A stretch of 47,814 nt of DNA, from assembly GCA_020061355.1 (NCBI GenBank), contig JAGUYK010000025.1, positions 1-47,814 of the forward strand, in the 5' to 3' direction. Below the pieces are notes generated by a model, which saw nothing but the letters and a program-made list of their open reading frames with translations, did no database searches and was not told where the DNA came from. Origin of the DNA: Ignavibacteriales bacterium. GTDB taxonomy: Bacteria > Bacteroidota > Ignavibacteria > Ignavibacteriales > Melioribacteraceae. Position 1 is the first letter of the stretch; each line of letters begins with the position of its first letter. Shown here one piece after another: positions 18,405-26,748 of the stretch. The translations under genes and the position numbers were made by a program.

Positions 18405-19712
18405 ATGAAATTTTCCGATGCTTTTCATGTAATAGCAAAACCGATTGGACCAATCTGCAACATGGACTGCAAGTACTGCTTCTACTTAGAAAAGGAGAAT
18501 CTCTATCCTGGTAAGAAAAATTGGAATATGAGTGATTCTGTCCTGGAGAACTTCATCCATCAGTACATTCAAACACAGTCGGTTCCACAAATTAATTTTA
18601 CATGGCAAGGAGGGGAACCAACGCTTTTAGGTGTAGAGTTTTTTAGAAAAGCAGTTCAATTGCAGAAAAAATATTCAGACGGAAAAATAATTGTTAATTC
18701 GCTTCAGACGAACGGATTACTGCTGGACGATGAGTGGTGCGGTTTCTTCAAAGAAAATAATTTTCTAATCGGACTTTCGATTGATGGACCCGAAGAATTA
18801 CATGACCACTACAGGGTTTTCAAAGGTAATCAACCAAGTTTTAGAAAAGTGATACATGGTCTTGAGTTACTAAAGAAACATAATGTTGAGTTCAATACTC
18901 TTTCATGCATCAACCGTGTAAACTCATATGAACCGTTGAAAGTGTATAATTTTTTAAAAGGGATCGGAAGCACATTCCTTCAGTTCATTCCGATTGTTGA
19001 AAGAAAAGCCGATTTAACCGAACAGACAAAATTGGAATTAGTTTCGCCAGATTTTTCAGGAGAAGCAGAGGTAACTGATTGGTCTGTAGAATCAAAACAA
19101 TACGGCAGATTCCTGATATCAATTTTTGATGAATGGGTTCGTAAGGATGTCGGAAATATTTTTATTCAGATGTTTGAAGTGTCTTTAGAAAGCTGGTTCG
19201 GAAAACCTCAAAGTCTGTGCGTATTCAGAGAAACTTGCGGAACCGCAATGGCAATTGAACATAATGGCGATTTATATTCGTGCGATCATTATGTCTATCC
19301 GGAAAACAAACTTGGCAACATAATAGAAACCGGGATTGCTTCGCTTGTTGATTCTCCTCAGGAATTTCAATTCGGTATGAATAAGAGAGATTTACTTCCT
19401 AAATATTGCCGTGAGTGTGAAGTAAAGTTTGCATGCAATGGAGAATGTCCCAAACATAGATTCATAAAAACACCCGATGGAGAAGAGGGACTAAATTATT
19501 TATGCGCCGGATATAAAATATTTTTCAATCACGCAGCCCCTTATATGCGCTATATGGCAAATGAGTTAAAGCAGCATAGATCCCCCTCAACAGTAATTAA
19601 GTGGGCTTTGGAAAAAGATTTAGGATTTCCAAACTTTAATGTAGGACGAAATGATGGTTGCCCGTGCGGCAGCGGTAAGAAGTATAAGAATTGCTGCGGT
19701 ATCTTTTCTTGA
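18405..19712 (+). CDS. Anaerobic sulfatase-maturating enzyme (radical SAM/SPASM) with SEC-C tail
   Basis: CNMDCKYC at residues 18-25 is the radical SAM 4Fe-4S motif CxxxCxxC, followed by TWQGGEPTLLG. Two further Cys clusters (CVFRETCG, and CRECEVKFACNGECPKHR) give the SPASM auxiliary iron-sulfur sites of the AslB/ChuR/anSME group. This enzyme turns the active-site Cys of sulfatases into formylglycine without oxygen, and two Cys-type sulfatases lie in the same operon. The C-terminus adds CPCGSGKKYKNCCG (Cys about 419, 421, 430, 431), a SEC-C zinc motif as found at the end of SecA. GGAAATAATG gives a good start. It is the last gene of the operon. Confidence 0.95.
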   Translation: MKFSDAFHVIAKPIGPICNMDCKYCFYLEKENLYPGKKNWNMSDSVLENFIHQYIQTQSVPQINFTWQGGEPTLLGVEFFRKAVQLQKKYSDGKIIVNSLQTNGLLLDDEWCGFFKENNFLIGLSIDGPEELHDHYRVFKGNQPSFRKVIHGLELLKKHNVEFNTLSCINRVNSYEPLKVYNFLKGIGSTFLQFIPIVERKADLTEQTKLELVSPDFSGEAEVTDWSVESKQYGRFLISIFDEWVRKDVGNIFIQMFEVSLESWFGKPQSLCVFRETCGTAMAIEHNGDLYSCDHYVYPENKLGNIIETGIASLVDSPQEFQFGMNKRDLLPKYCRECEVKFACNGECPKHRFIKTPDGEEGLNYLCAGYKIFFNHAAPYMRYMANELKQHRSPSTVIKWALEKDLGFPNFNVGRNDGCPCGSGKKYKNCCGIFS

Positions 19713-20160
19713 TTTCTCTGGAACAATTCAATGAAATTATCAATAATATTCAGTCACAAAATAGTGACAACAGCCAGCCGCTATTTCAGTAATTTGTGAG
19801 TAAATCTGACCACTTAACTACCAAAGATGTAGTCCTCTTTTCGTCCCTTCGCTCTATAGTGTTACGGCTAATAATAACGTAATGTATAGTTGCAGTTTTA
19901 TATAACAAGACGATGGAATAAGTGATATACGGATGTATTTAAAGTGTATGTATGAGAACAAAAACCAGGGATGATGATTGAATTATTTAAATTAACCGCC
20001 GCTATATTGGCTTAACAGCTTTTCCTGGATCGATCCCTGTCATTCATTTTCTAACTACACCTTTTTCGGGATTTGTTTATCACTCATCAACATGTTAGTG
20101 CTTTTTGATTTGGATAAACATTTATACCGGCACAACATTTAAGAGCAGTTCAATATAAAA
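19713..20160 (+). other. 448-base intergenic region between the two halves of the window
   Basis: No ORF worth calling was seen. It contains the first copy of the dispersed element at 19821-19860. Upstream of that is a short inverted repeat (AAATAG at 19759-19764 with CTATTT at 19781-19786, inside TCACAAA and TTTGTGA) without a clear T tract, so it is only a weak terminator candidate for the long upstream operon. The last 300 bases are AT-rich and show no recognised motif. Confidence 0.6.
19821..19860 (+). repeat. Dispersed intergenic element, copy 1
   Basis: The most diverged copy, with AAAGATGTAGTCC, a CTTTTCG spacer, TCCCTTC and then GCTCTATAG. The two TCC half-sites are still 11 bases apart. 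It lies about 300 bases before the three pilin-like genes, the longest distance of the confirmed gene-upstream copies. Confidence 0.7.
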
Positions 20161-20649
20161 ATGGGTACAGCACAACTTATATTATTAATCGGGGGTATGA
20201 CAATTCTCGGATTTATGTCAATAATGATTTACAGTTCATTTAACGACAAGACCGACTTCGAATTATATAACGAAGCTTATATCACTGCCTCTGCACTGGG
20301 GCAATCGATGTTTGATAGAATTCTTACTAAAGGTTTCGATCAAAAATCAATTGGCAAATCATTTACAACGCCAGATTCTTTGACAGCTGTAGGTTCTATA
20401 GGCCCGGATACAGGTGAGTCGTCTGTAAATTTATTCAACGATGTCGATGATTATAAAAACTACGTTAAGCTCGATACAATGGGCATACTTGGAGTTTTTC
20501 GAACACGCGTTGACGTTAGATATGTACAAAAATTCAACCCTGATAACAATAGTAGTGTAAGAACATTTACAAAGAGAATAGACGTCTTTGTAACAAATAT
20601 GTATGTAAGAGGCGATACACTTAAATTCAAATACGCAGTTACATATTAG
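20161..20649 (+). CDS. Pilin-like membrane-anchored protein A (Met-Gly start)
   Basis: The 162-residue product starts MGTAQLILLIGGMTILGF. An N-terminal hydrophobic helix (residues 4-25) is followed by a polar helix and a beta-rich globular part. This resembles minor pilins or pseudopilins, but there is no usual leader, no Glu at position +5 and no known domain I can name. The next two genes share the Met-Gly start and the single N-terminal helix, so the three probably form one envelope complex. No strong ribosome site is seen before ATG 20161. No pilus ATPase or prepilin peptidase is in the window, so the pilin reading stays tentative. Confidence 0.7.
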   Translation: MGTAQLILLIGGMTILGFMSIMIYSSFNDKTDFELYNEAYITASALGQSMFDRILTKGFDQKSIGKSFTTPDSLTAVGSIGPDTGESSVNLFNDVDDYKNYVKLDTMGILGVFRTRVDVRYVQKFNPDNNSSVRTFTKRIDVFVTNMYVRGDTLKFKYAVTY

Positions 20650-20657
20650 GTGATTTT

Positions 20658-21227
20658 ATGGGACAATTAATAGAATTAATAGGCGCCACAGTAATTGCCG
20701 GCTATATTATGTTTATCATTCTTTCTTTAAATATAAGCATGAACACAACGGCTACGCGGTATTTCCAAAATACATTCAACCAAAGAAACGCAGTTACAGT
20801 TGGGCAGATTACAGAACACGATTTTTACAAGATTGGTTTAAAGGTTTCCGGTAATAAAATTCTGCAAGCTGATTCAAGTACGATAAAATTTGTCTCCAGC
20901 TTAGATAACAACGGAAGTGTCGATACTATCACTTATTACTTAAGCAATAAAAGTACTCTTAATAGTACCGCTAATCCAAATGATATGATATTGTATAGAA
21001 AACGTAACCAGATAACAAACACAAGTGGAATTGTTTCTCGTTTCTACTTACAATATTATGATTCCCTATTAAATAATCTAACTTATTCTTCGCTTACTAA
21101 TCAAACTTACAGAACAAAAATAAGAGTAATTAGAGTGTACATAAAAACTGAATTAGCTGACCCTATAGACAATTCCTATTATCCTATGGAATGGCGTAAA
21201 GAATTTAGACCAAGGAATATGAAGTAG
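20658..21227 (+). CDS. Pilin-like membrane-anchored protein B (Met-Gly start)
   Basis: This 189-residue protein starts MGQLIELIGATVIAGYIM. It has one hydrophobic helix at residues 4-25 with a Glu at residue 6, then a Thr/Asn-rich extracytoplasmic part. It sits 8 bases after the previous gene and 6 before the next, with AGGTGAT upstream of the start. The helix and the short N-terminus before it are compatible with a pseudopilin whose leader is only Met-Gly, but no canonical G-FxxxE cleavage site is present. No homologue is recognised. Confidence 0.7.
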   Translation: MGQLIELIGATVIAGYIMFIILSLNISMNTTATRYFQNTFNQRNAVTVGQITEHDFYKIGLKVSGNKILQADSSTIKFVSSLDNNGSVDTITYYLSNKSTLNSTANPNDMILYRKRNQITNTSGIVSRFYLQYYDSLLNNLTYSSLTNQTYRTKIRVIRVYIKTELADPIDNSYYPMEWRKEFRPRNMK

Positions 21228-21233
21228 AAAATT

Positions 21234-22334
21234 ATGGGACAATCAATTTTAATATATATAATGGGCACATTATTACTTTTTCTAATTGTTAATATGAATC
21301 TTAATCGCCAACTTTCTGACCAATCCGCCTCATCATATAATTATTATGAAGAGTTGCAAACCCGTAACATAGGCAACTCAATGGTTGCTATGCTTATTTC
21401 TCAAATTTCAGATAGCACTAATTTTAGGGTAACCTCCGCACAAACTAAAACTTTATTTTCAGGACAGGCTACCTACACAGTAAGAGATACATTCATGATG
21501 CCCGATTCTCTAATTAAAATAAGTGTTTCTTCAGCGTATATGAATCAAATAAAAAAAATGATTGTTCTAATTCCCAAACCCTCAAATACATTGCCGGGGG
21601 TATTCCAGTTTTCCTTAATATCCGGTGGTGATATGTCTTTATCAGGAGGAACTTATTTCAGATCTAATAATCCCAATCAAAATGTAAATCTAAAAACGAA
21701 TAGCCGTTTTTCTATTGGTAATAACAACCTTGTCAAGGGATTTGTTGGTTACGGAAGTAGTTTTTCGGGTGATGAAAATAAAATCCAACCAGTTTCAAAT
21801 CCTAATAATTTACCTGTAACCGCACAAAGCCCTAATGTTGATATACCCACATTTAATCCCGATGACTATAAATCGGAGGCTACTCAAGTTTATAATGGTA
21901 ATTATAGCATAGGTAATTCAATTAATCTCGGTACTAAACAGAATCCGAGCATAATATATGTGGGCGGTGATCTATCAATTTCCTCTGGAGCTCAAATAAG
22001 TGGATTTATAGTATTTGTTGTAAAAGGGACGATCAGTGTTCAGGGTAATGCATCATTTATAAATACCGATCCAACCGTAAGTAACTTCGCATTTTATTCA
22101 GTCGGGAATATATCTATTGCTGGCGGAGCAACTATGTATGGTCAAATGTTATCCTTAGGTAATATATCTTTTACTGGTAATTCAAATTTATATGGCACCG
22201 CAGCGGCAAAGGGTACAATGTCATTTAGCGGCGGCACTTCAACTGAAGTTCCAGCAGCTAAGGAATTAACCGATCCGTTATGGGGGGCTCAAGGTTCTAT
22301 AAGACCCTTAGTAGCTAAACACTACTATGAATAA
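21234..22334 (+). CDS. Pilin-like protein C with bactofilin/PilX-like beta repeats
   Basis: This 366-residue product starts MGQSILIYIMGTLLLFLI, the same Met-Gly plus single helix as its two neighbours. The C-terminal half carries repeated short strands (YVGGDLSISSGAQISG, VKGTISVQGNAS, VGNISIAGGATMYG, LGNISFTGNSNLYG) like the beta-helical repeats of bactofilins and of some PilX-type minor pilins. The C-terminal end (LWGAQGSIRPLVAKHYYE) is not recognised. An export-linked, surface-exposed tip or minor subunit is a reasonable guess. The gene closes the three-gene cluster. Confidence 0.7.
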   Translation: MGQSILIYIMGTLLLFLIVNMNLNRQLSDQSASSYNYYEELQTRNIGNSMVAMLISQISDSTNFRVTSAQTKTLFSGQATYTVRDTFMMPDSLIKISVSSAYMNQIKKMIVLIPKPSNTLPGVFQFSLISGGDMSLSGGTYFRSNNPNQNVNLKTNSRFSIGNNNLVKGFVGYGSSFSGDENKIQPVSNPNNLPVTAQSPNVDIPTFNPDDYKSEATQVYNGNYSIGNSINLGTKQNPSIIYVGGDLSISSGAQISGFIVFVVKGTISVQGNASFINTDPTVSNFAFYSVGNISIAGGATMYGQMLSLGNISFTGNSNLYGTAAAKGTMSFSGGTSTEVPAAKELTDPLWGAQGSIRPLVAKHYYE

Positions 22335-22485
22335 AACCTATCTAAGGATTCCTCCAATTTTTGCCGATGTCACCTCCTAACACTCTCTACCATTTCAAAA
22401 AAACAAGAGCATTTCTCTTACTCATATCTAACCGCAATCGATTCTACGTTCCTGACAAGTGTGTGATATACTATCCCTTTCCCAC

Positions 22486-22526
22486 CCAAAGGATGTAGTT
22501 CTTCTTTCATCCTTTTGCCCGATTGT
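22486..22526 (+). repeat. Dispersed intergenic element, copy 2
   Basis: It reads CCAAAGGATGTAGTT, CTTCTTTCA, TCCTTTTG, CCCGATTG. The 11-base spacing of the two half-sites is kept. It lies about 65 bases before the CsbD-like gene. Confidence 0.8.
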
Positions 22527-22591
22527 AAGATTATGTCCTTCCTGATTAACATTATCTTGTAATTATTTTGTTTAACAAAAGGATCATTAAA

Positions 22592-22816
22592 ATGGAATAT
22601 AAATCCAATAAGGCAGGACATCAATTTACACGTCCGATACCTTCTATGATGGATAGATGGATTGATCAAAAAGATAAACTAAAAAAGAAATTCCCAAGCT
22701 TAACAGATAAAGATTTGAGGTATAAAGAAGGCAAAAAAAATGAAATGTTTGAGGATATTCGAATCAAACTTGATATAAGCATAGATAATTGGAAGAAAAT
22801 GATGGAAGATATTTGA
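22592..22816 (+). CDS. CsbD-like small stress protein
   Basis: ATG 22592 follows AAAAGGA at a good distance, giving a 74-residue hydrophilic, charged protein. The pattern WIDQKDKLKKKFPSLTDKDL, then EGKKNEM and a helical tail resembles the CsbD family (a W, a K-x-KLK segment, L-T-D-x-D-L, E-G-K). CsbD proteins are induced by general stress in several bacteria and have no known biochemical activity. The match is by eye and partial. It lies behind copy 2 of the dispersed element. Confidence 0.65.
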   Translation: MEYKSNKAGHQFTRPIPSMMDRWIDQKDKLKKKFPSLTDKDLRYKEGKKNEMFEDIRIKLDISIDNWKKMMEDI

Positions 22817-22875
22817 CCACATGTCGAAGGGCGTTATTAGTACCATGTTTTAAATTGTAATTAAAGGAGGAAAAA

Positions 22876-23004
22876 ATGAGTAAGGGTCAGAACAGTAAAA
22901 AGAGTTCTAAAAAAGAACCGGCTAAAACTATGAAAGAAAAAAAAGCTGCTAAAAGAGAAAAGAAAAGCAATGAATTAAACAAAATGAAAATTATCCCACT
23001 TTAA
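22876..23004 (+). CDS. 42-residue Lys-rich basic protein
   Basis: A near-perfect ribosome site, AAAGGAGG, lies five bases before ATG 22876. The product is MSKGQNSKKSSKKEPAKTMK followed by EKKAAKREKKSNELNKMKII and PL. It is highly basic, with no hydrophobic segment and almost no aromatic residues, so it is probably disordered and able to bind nucleic acid. I recall similar short Lys-rich hypothetical proteins in Bacteroidota but no function. It lies 59 bases after the CsbD-like gene and could be co-transcribed with it. Confidence 0.65.
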   Translation: MSKGQNSKKSSKKEPAKTMKEKKAAKREKKSNELNKMKIIPL

Positions 23005-23065
23005 AGAATCATAGTTACTGTATCACAAATATTATTCTTTTGTGGCATTACTGGTGAACTCATAC

Positions 23066-23105
23066 AAAAGATGTAGTCCCTTTTTCATCCCTTTGGTCGA
23101 TTGTT
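23066..23105 (+). repeat. Dispersed intergenic element, copy 3
   Basis: It reads AAAAGATGTAG, TCCCTTTTTCA, TCCCTTTG, GTCGATTG. This is an exact match to the consensus core. It lies about 90 bases before the start of the OmpA-like porin gene. Confidence 0.85.
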
Positions 23106-23196
23106 GAACTTAACGGATGTTTATATATTACTTCAGGGTCAAATGCGGGAAATTTTCGACAAAATTTGGTATTCACTAATAAATCAAGGAGTAGAA

Positions 23197-24696
23197 ATGA
23201 AGTTATTTACAAAAGTAGCATTATTATTAACATTAGTATTTATGTGTAGCAATGCTAATGCACAGTTCAAAGATTTCGGACTAAAGGGCGGAGTCCAGTT
23301 TAACGGCGTAATGCCGGCAACAGAATTTGAGGACGATAATGGATTATCGTTATCATCCTATTTATTCCGCGGGTTTTTAAGATTTGAGCTTGCAGATTTT
23401 CTTAATGCCGAACTTGGAGTTGGGTATGGAAATCTTAGCGGTGATGATTTTAATTACACCACCATGAAAAAAGGAACCGGAGAATACAGCACATCAATTA
23501 TACCAATTGATGTTCGATTGCTTCTTACTCCCTTTAATATGGAAAGTTTGAACCCATATCTCTATGCCGGTATCGGTTTGCTGCGCTATAATGTGGGCAC
23601 AAAACCAGGTGTAGTTTCTCCTTTAGCAGTTGAAGTTGATGGGTGGACTATGATTATTCCATTTGGATTAGGCACAGAAATTAAATTAAGCGATCAGGTC
23701 CTTCTTGATTTAAGTGCCGGTGTAAATTATTCTCTTACAGAAAATTTGAATTATTTCAAAATTGTTGATTATACCGATGCTTACTTTAACATCGGTGCCG
23801 GACTTACATTTACAGGAGAAAGTTGTAATTCCGATAAAGACAATGATGGATTAACAAGGTGCGAAGAAGAAGAACTTGGAACCGACCCAAGAAATCCCGA
23901 TACAGACGGTGATGGTCTAAAAGATGGCGATGAAGTTCATAAATACAAAACCGATCCAAGAAATCCGGATACTGATGGTGACGGTCTAAAAGACGGTGAA
24001 GAAGTTTTCACTTATAAAACCAATCCATTAAAAGCAGATACAGACGGTGACGGATTGAATGACGGTGACGAAGTAATGAAATACAAAACAGATCCTTTGA
24101 AAGCAGATACAGATGGTGACGGATTAAATGATGGTGATGAAATTCTTAAATACAAAACCGATCCACTAAATGCCGATACTGACGGTGACGGATTGAAAGA
24201 CGGCGAAGAAGTTATGAAATACAAAACCGATCCATTGAAAGTTGATACCGACGGCGGTACAATTTGGGACGGTGTAGAAGTTAAACGCGGAACCAATCCT
24301 CTTGATCCAAAAGACGATCTTCCACAGACCCCAGCAACTATCGAAAAACAGATGATATACGATAATGTATTGTTCGCTGTTGATAAAGCAGATCTTACCA
24401 AGTCAGCTAAAGCAACTTTGGATGGTGTTTATAACGCATTCTTGAAATTAAATAATGCAAAGATCTATCTTAAAGGACATACATCATCACCTGCTTCAGA
24501 AAAGTATAATATGGATCTTTCTGTAAGGAGAGCAAATGTGGTTAAAGACTATCTTGTTAAGAAAGGTATTGATCCAAATGTAATTTTTACAGAAGCTTTC
24601 GGAGAAACCAAGCCTGTATCCTCCAATGATACTGAAGATGGTAGATCTGATAATAGAAGAACAGAGATTAAAATAATGTATTCTGAAAAACAATAA
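23197..24696 (+). CDS. OmpA-family outer-membrane protein with thrombospondin type 3 repeats
   Basis: I use ATG 23197 behind AAGGAG. A longer in-frame start at 23101 would place the signal sequence inside the protein. The 499-residue product has a signal peptide ending at NANA, then an outer-membrane beta-barrel of about 185 residues. Calcium-binding TSP3 repeats ([13 protein letters not shown] type, from about residue 212 to 375) follow, and then an OmpA/MotB peptidoglycan-binding domain ([28 protein letters not shown]). It should tie the outer membrane to the cell wall. A strong terminator follows, and copy 3 of the element precedes it, so it is probably monocistronic. Confidence 0.92.
   Translation: MKLFTKVALLLTLVFMCSNANAQFKDFGLKGGVQFNGVMPATEFEDDNGLSLSSYLFRGFLRFELADFLNAELGVGYGNLSGDDFNYTTMKKGTGEYSTSIIPIDVRLLLTPFNMESLNPYLYAGIGLLRYNVGTKPGVVSPLAVEVDGWTMIIPFGLGTEIKLSDQVLLDLSAGVNYSLTENLNYFKIVDYTDAYFNIGAGLTFTGESCNSDKDNDGLTRCEEEELGTDPRNPDTDGDGLKDGDEVHKYKTDPRNPDTDGDGLKDGEEVFTYKTNPLKADTDGDGLNDGDEVMKYKTDPLKADTDGDGLNDGDEILKYKTDPLNADTDGDGLKDGEEVMKYKTDPLKVDTDGGTIWDGVEVKRGTNPLDPKDDLPQTPATIEKQMIYDNVLFAVDKADLTKSAKATLDGVYNAFLKLNNAKIYLKGHTSSPASEKYNMDLSVRRANVVKDYLVKKGIDPNVIFTEAFGETKPVSSNDTEDGRSDNRRTEIKIMYSEKQ
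23899..24312 (+). repeat. Six in-frame 69-base TSP3 repeat units inside the porin gene
   Basis: The codons for DTDGDG (DTDGG in the last unit) recur at 23899, 23968, 24037, 24106, 24175 and 24244, an exact 69-base (23-residue) period. The units encode calcium-binding TSP3 loops. The last unit is degenerate ([12 protein letters not shown]). Confidence 0.9.
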
Positions 24697-24716
24697 TCCT
24701 TAAATCGATTATTCAG

Positions 24717-24749
24717 GAAAGGTTTGCAATTGCAAACCTTTCTTTTTTT
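24717..24749 (+). terminator. Strong Rho-independent terminator after the porin gene
   Basis: A perfect palindrome has arms GAAAGGTTTGC and GCAAACCTTTC around AATT, followed by seven T. It is almost the same hairpin as the one at 26618-26643, on the other side of the M48 gene. Confidence 0.9.
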
Positions 24750-24945
24750 CTGTTTGGTAGTCCGGGGTAATATCTATCGAAAAATATTTGAAGAGAAAGA
24801 AAAGAAATGGTTTGAAAGACTTCAAAAAAAATTTTGAAAAAATAAAAAAAATTCTTAAACTTTATAAAGACCACGATATAAAAATAGTTGGCCAACGATT
24901 ATCAATTTAACTAAAATTAGATGATAAGAATAAATGAGGCTAAAT

Positions 24946-26469
24946 ATGAAATCAACATTTTTTAACTCTTCTCCCGTTTCTGGCGGGAAATCGTTCCTTT
25001 CACAAATTCGTTCAGCCATCGTTCAACCTCTTGTGATCATCGCTGTCAGTACCATTGTGGCGATTGGAGGATGTGCAACTAACCTTGCTACAGGCGAACG
25101 GCATCTTAATTTTACAAGTGAAGCTCAGGAAATCTCGATTGGTCAGCAAGCCGATCAGGAAGTAAGTGCTTCACTCGGTTTGTATCCTGATGAATCGCTC
25201 CAGCAATACATACAGCAACTGGGAGCGAAGATCGCAGCAACCACCGAACGTCCGAATCTGCCATGGACATTTAGAGTTGTAGATGATCCGGTGGTGAATG
25301 CTTTTGCTCTCCCCGGCGGGTTCATTTATGTAACACGCGGTATTCTAACACATCTCGATAACGAAGCTGAACTTGCCGGTGTTCTTGGACATGAGATTGG
25401 ACATGTTACAGCACAACATTCGGTTCATCGCATGGCAACACAACAGCTTTCACAACTTGGACTTGGCGTTGGAATGATATTGGTCCCCCAATTGCAGCGT
25501 TATGCCGATATAGCCAGTGCAGGACTTGGGCTCTTGTTCCTCAAATTCAGTCGTGATGATGAAAGCCAGGCCGATGCCCTCGGGGTACGCTACATGTCAA
25601 AGGCAGGTAGCGACCCACAACAATTGAGTTCGGTTATGACTATGTTGGAACGTGTCTCACAGGTAGGTGGCGGGGATGCAGGTCGGGTTCCGGAATGGTT
25701 AGCAACGCATCCCACTCCTGCTAACCGAAAAGAACATATTGCCGAACTAATAAGTGCATTGAATTCGAATACCTCCGGTGGTACAGTTAATCGGGAATCC
25801 TTTTTACGGCAGATTGACGGTATGGTCTATGGGGTTAATCCGAGGGAAGGATTTTTTAAGAGTAATACTTTTTATCAACCGGATATGAAATTCAGGTTCG
25901 ACTTTCCCGTAGGATGGAAGACGATAAATCAGAAACAGTCCGTTCTGGCAGTAAGTCCGGAAGAAGATGCAATCCTTGTCATAACATTATCGAACAAGAA
26001 ATCAGCCAACGAGGCGGCGAATGAATTTTTTACCCAGCAGGGGTTAACCGCACAGCGTTACTCCGGTGGTTCGGCAAGCATCAATGGTCTGAGTTCATCA
26101 TCCGGTGGATTTACAGCACCGACAGAGCAAGGAGTTGTACAGGGTTTTGCAACGTTCATCGACTATAATGGTAATGTCTATCAATTGCTGGGCTACACAA
26201 GTCAAACCCGGTGGAGTAAATACGAGCAAGGAATAGTTCAGTCGATCCGCAGTTTCAATCGGCTTACAGATTCAAGAATGCTTTCGGTCCAACCGCAGCA
26301 TATTAAGATTGTAACAATCGATAGAAACATGTCACTTGAGGAGTTTAACAGGCGGTATCCTTCCGACATATCGTTGGAAGTTCTCGCGCTTATCAATAAG
26401 GTTGAGCTGAATGGGCAGCTTCAAAAGGGTCAGAAGGTCAAACGTATTGTTGGGGAAAAATTTGAATAA
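24946..26469 (+). CDS. M48-family metalloprotease lipoprotein (BepA/YfgC-like)
   Basis: ATG 24946 is preceded by GAGG; ATG 24934 is an in-frame alternative. A lipobox (AIGGC) follows a hydrophobic segment. GHEIGH carries the zinc motif HExxH (His149, Glu150, His153), and DDESQADALG supplies the third ligand Glu. These are the features of periplasmic M48 proteases that watch over outer-membrane protein assembly. A second domain (about residues 305-425, MKFRFDFPVGW) and a short LysM-like tail (about 445-495) follow, giving 507 residues. The gene seems richer in G and C than its neighbours and lies between two near-identical terminator hairpins, which hints at a separate origin. Confidence 0.9.
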   Translation: MKSTFFNSSPVSGGKSFLSQIRSAIVQPLVIIAVSTIVAIGGCATNLATGERHLNFTSEAQEISIGQQADQEVSASLGLYPDESLQQYIQQLGAKIAATTERPNLPWTFRVVDDPVVNAFALPGGFIYVTRGILTHLDNEAELAGVLGHEIGHVTAQHSVHRMATQQLSQLGLGVGMILVPQLQRYADIASAGLGLLFLKFSRDDESQADALGVRYMSKAGSDPQQLSSVMTMLERVSQVGGGDAGRVPEWLATHPTPANRKEHIAELISALNSNTSGGTVNRESFLRQIDGMVYGVNPREGFFKSNTFYQPDMKFRFDFPVGWKTINQKQSVLAVSPEEDAILVITLSNKKSANEAANEFFTQQGLTAQRYSGGSASINGLSSSSGGFTAPTEQGVVQGFATFIDYNGNVYQLLGYTSQTRWSKYEQGIVQSIRSFNRLTDSRMLSVQPQHIKIVTIDRNMSLEEFNRRYPSDISLEVLALINKVELNGQLQKGQKVKRIVGEKFE

Positions 26470-26617
26470 AAATTTTGAATGACAGATATAATCTTAACAA
26501 TACAATAAAAAGTTTCTTGAGTGGAAAGTAAAAAGCAGCCCTTTAACGTAATTGGTAAAAATAAGTTTACACAAATTGTCTTACAGACTCTGATTCTAAG
26601 ATTGATTAGTCAATCAG

Positions 26618-26645
26618 GAAAGGTTTGCAAACGCAAACCTTTCTT
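26618..26645 (+). terminator. Terminator-like hairpin after the M48 gene
   Basis: The arms GAAAGGTTTGC and GCAAACCTTTC surround AAAC. It matches the hairpin at 24717 except in the loop. The T tract is short (CTTAAT), so termination may be weaker. It lies 149 bases after the M48 stop codon. Confidence 0.7.
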
Positions 26646-26709
26646 AATATTAATTCAATATTTACAATTTTGATTAATCTGCTTGTAATATTTCTCAGCA
26701 ATTTCACTT

Positions 26710-26748
26710 AAAAGATGTAGTCCCTTTTTCATCCTTTTGGACTATGGA
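26710..26748 (+). repeat. Dispersed intergenic element, copy 4
   Basis: It reads AAAAGATGTAG, TCCCTTTTTCA, TCCTTTTG, GACTATGG and lies about 50 bases before the ATG of the four-PAS kinase. The block from here into the gene is duplicated at 34469. Confidence 0.85.

Noticed and set aside
1..19712. A classical Bacteroidetes polysaccharide utilisation locus with SusC/SusD.
   Set aside because: No TonB-dependent receptor or SusD-like lipoprotein is encoded within the window, although one could lie upstream of base 1.
19741..19800. A terminator after the sulfatase-maturase operon (AAATAG with CTATTT).
   Set aside because: The stem is only six base pairs with a 16-base loop and no T tract; support is too weak to list as a terminator.
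24012..24401. A 129-residue Ser/Pro-rich ORF on the minus strand.
   Set aside because: It is the antisense shadow of the TSP3 repeats in the porin gene and has no ribosome site.
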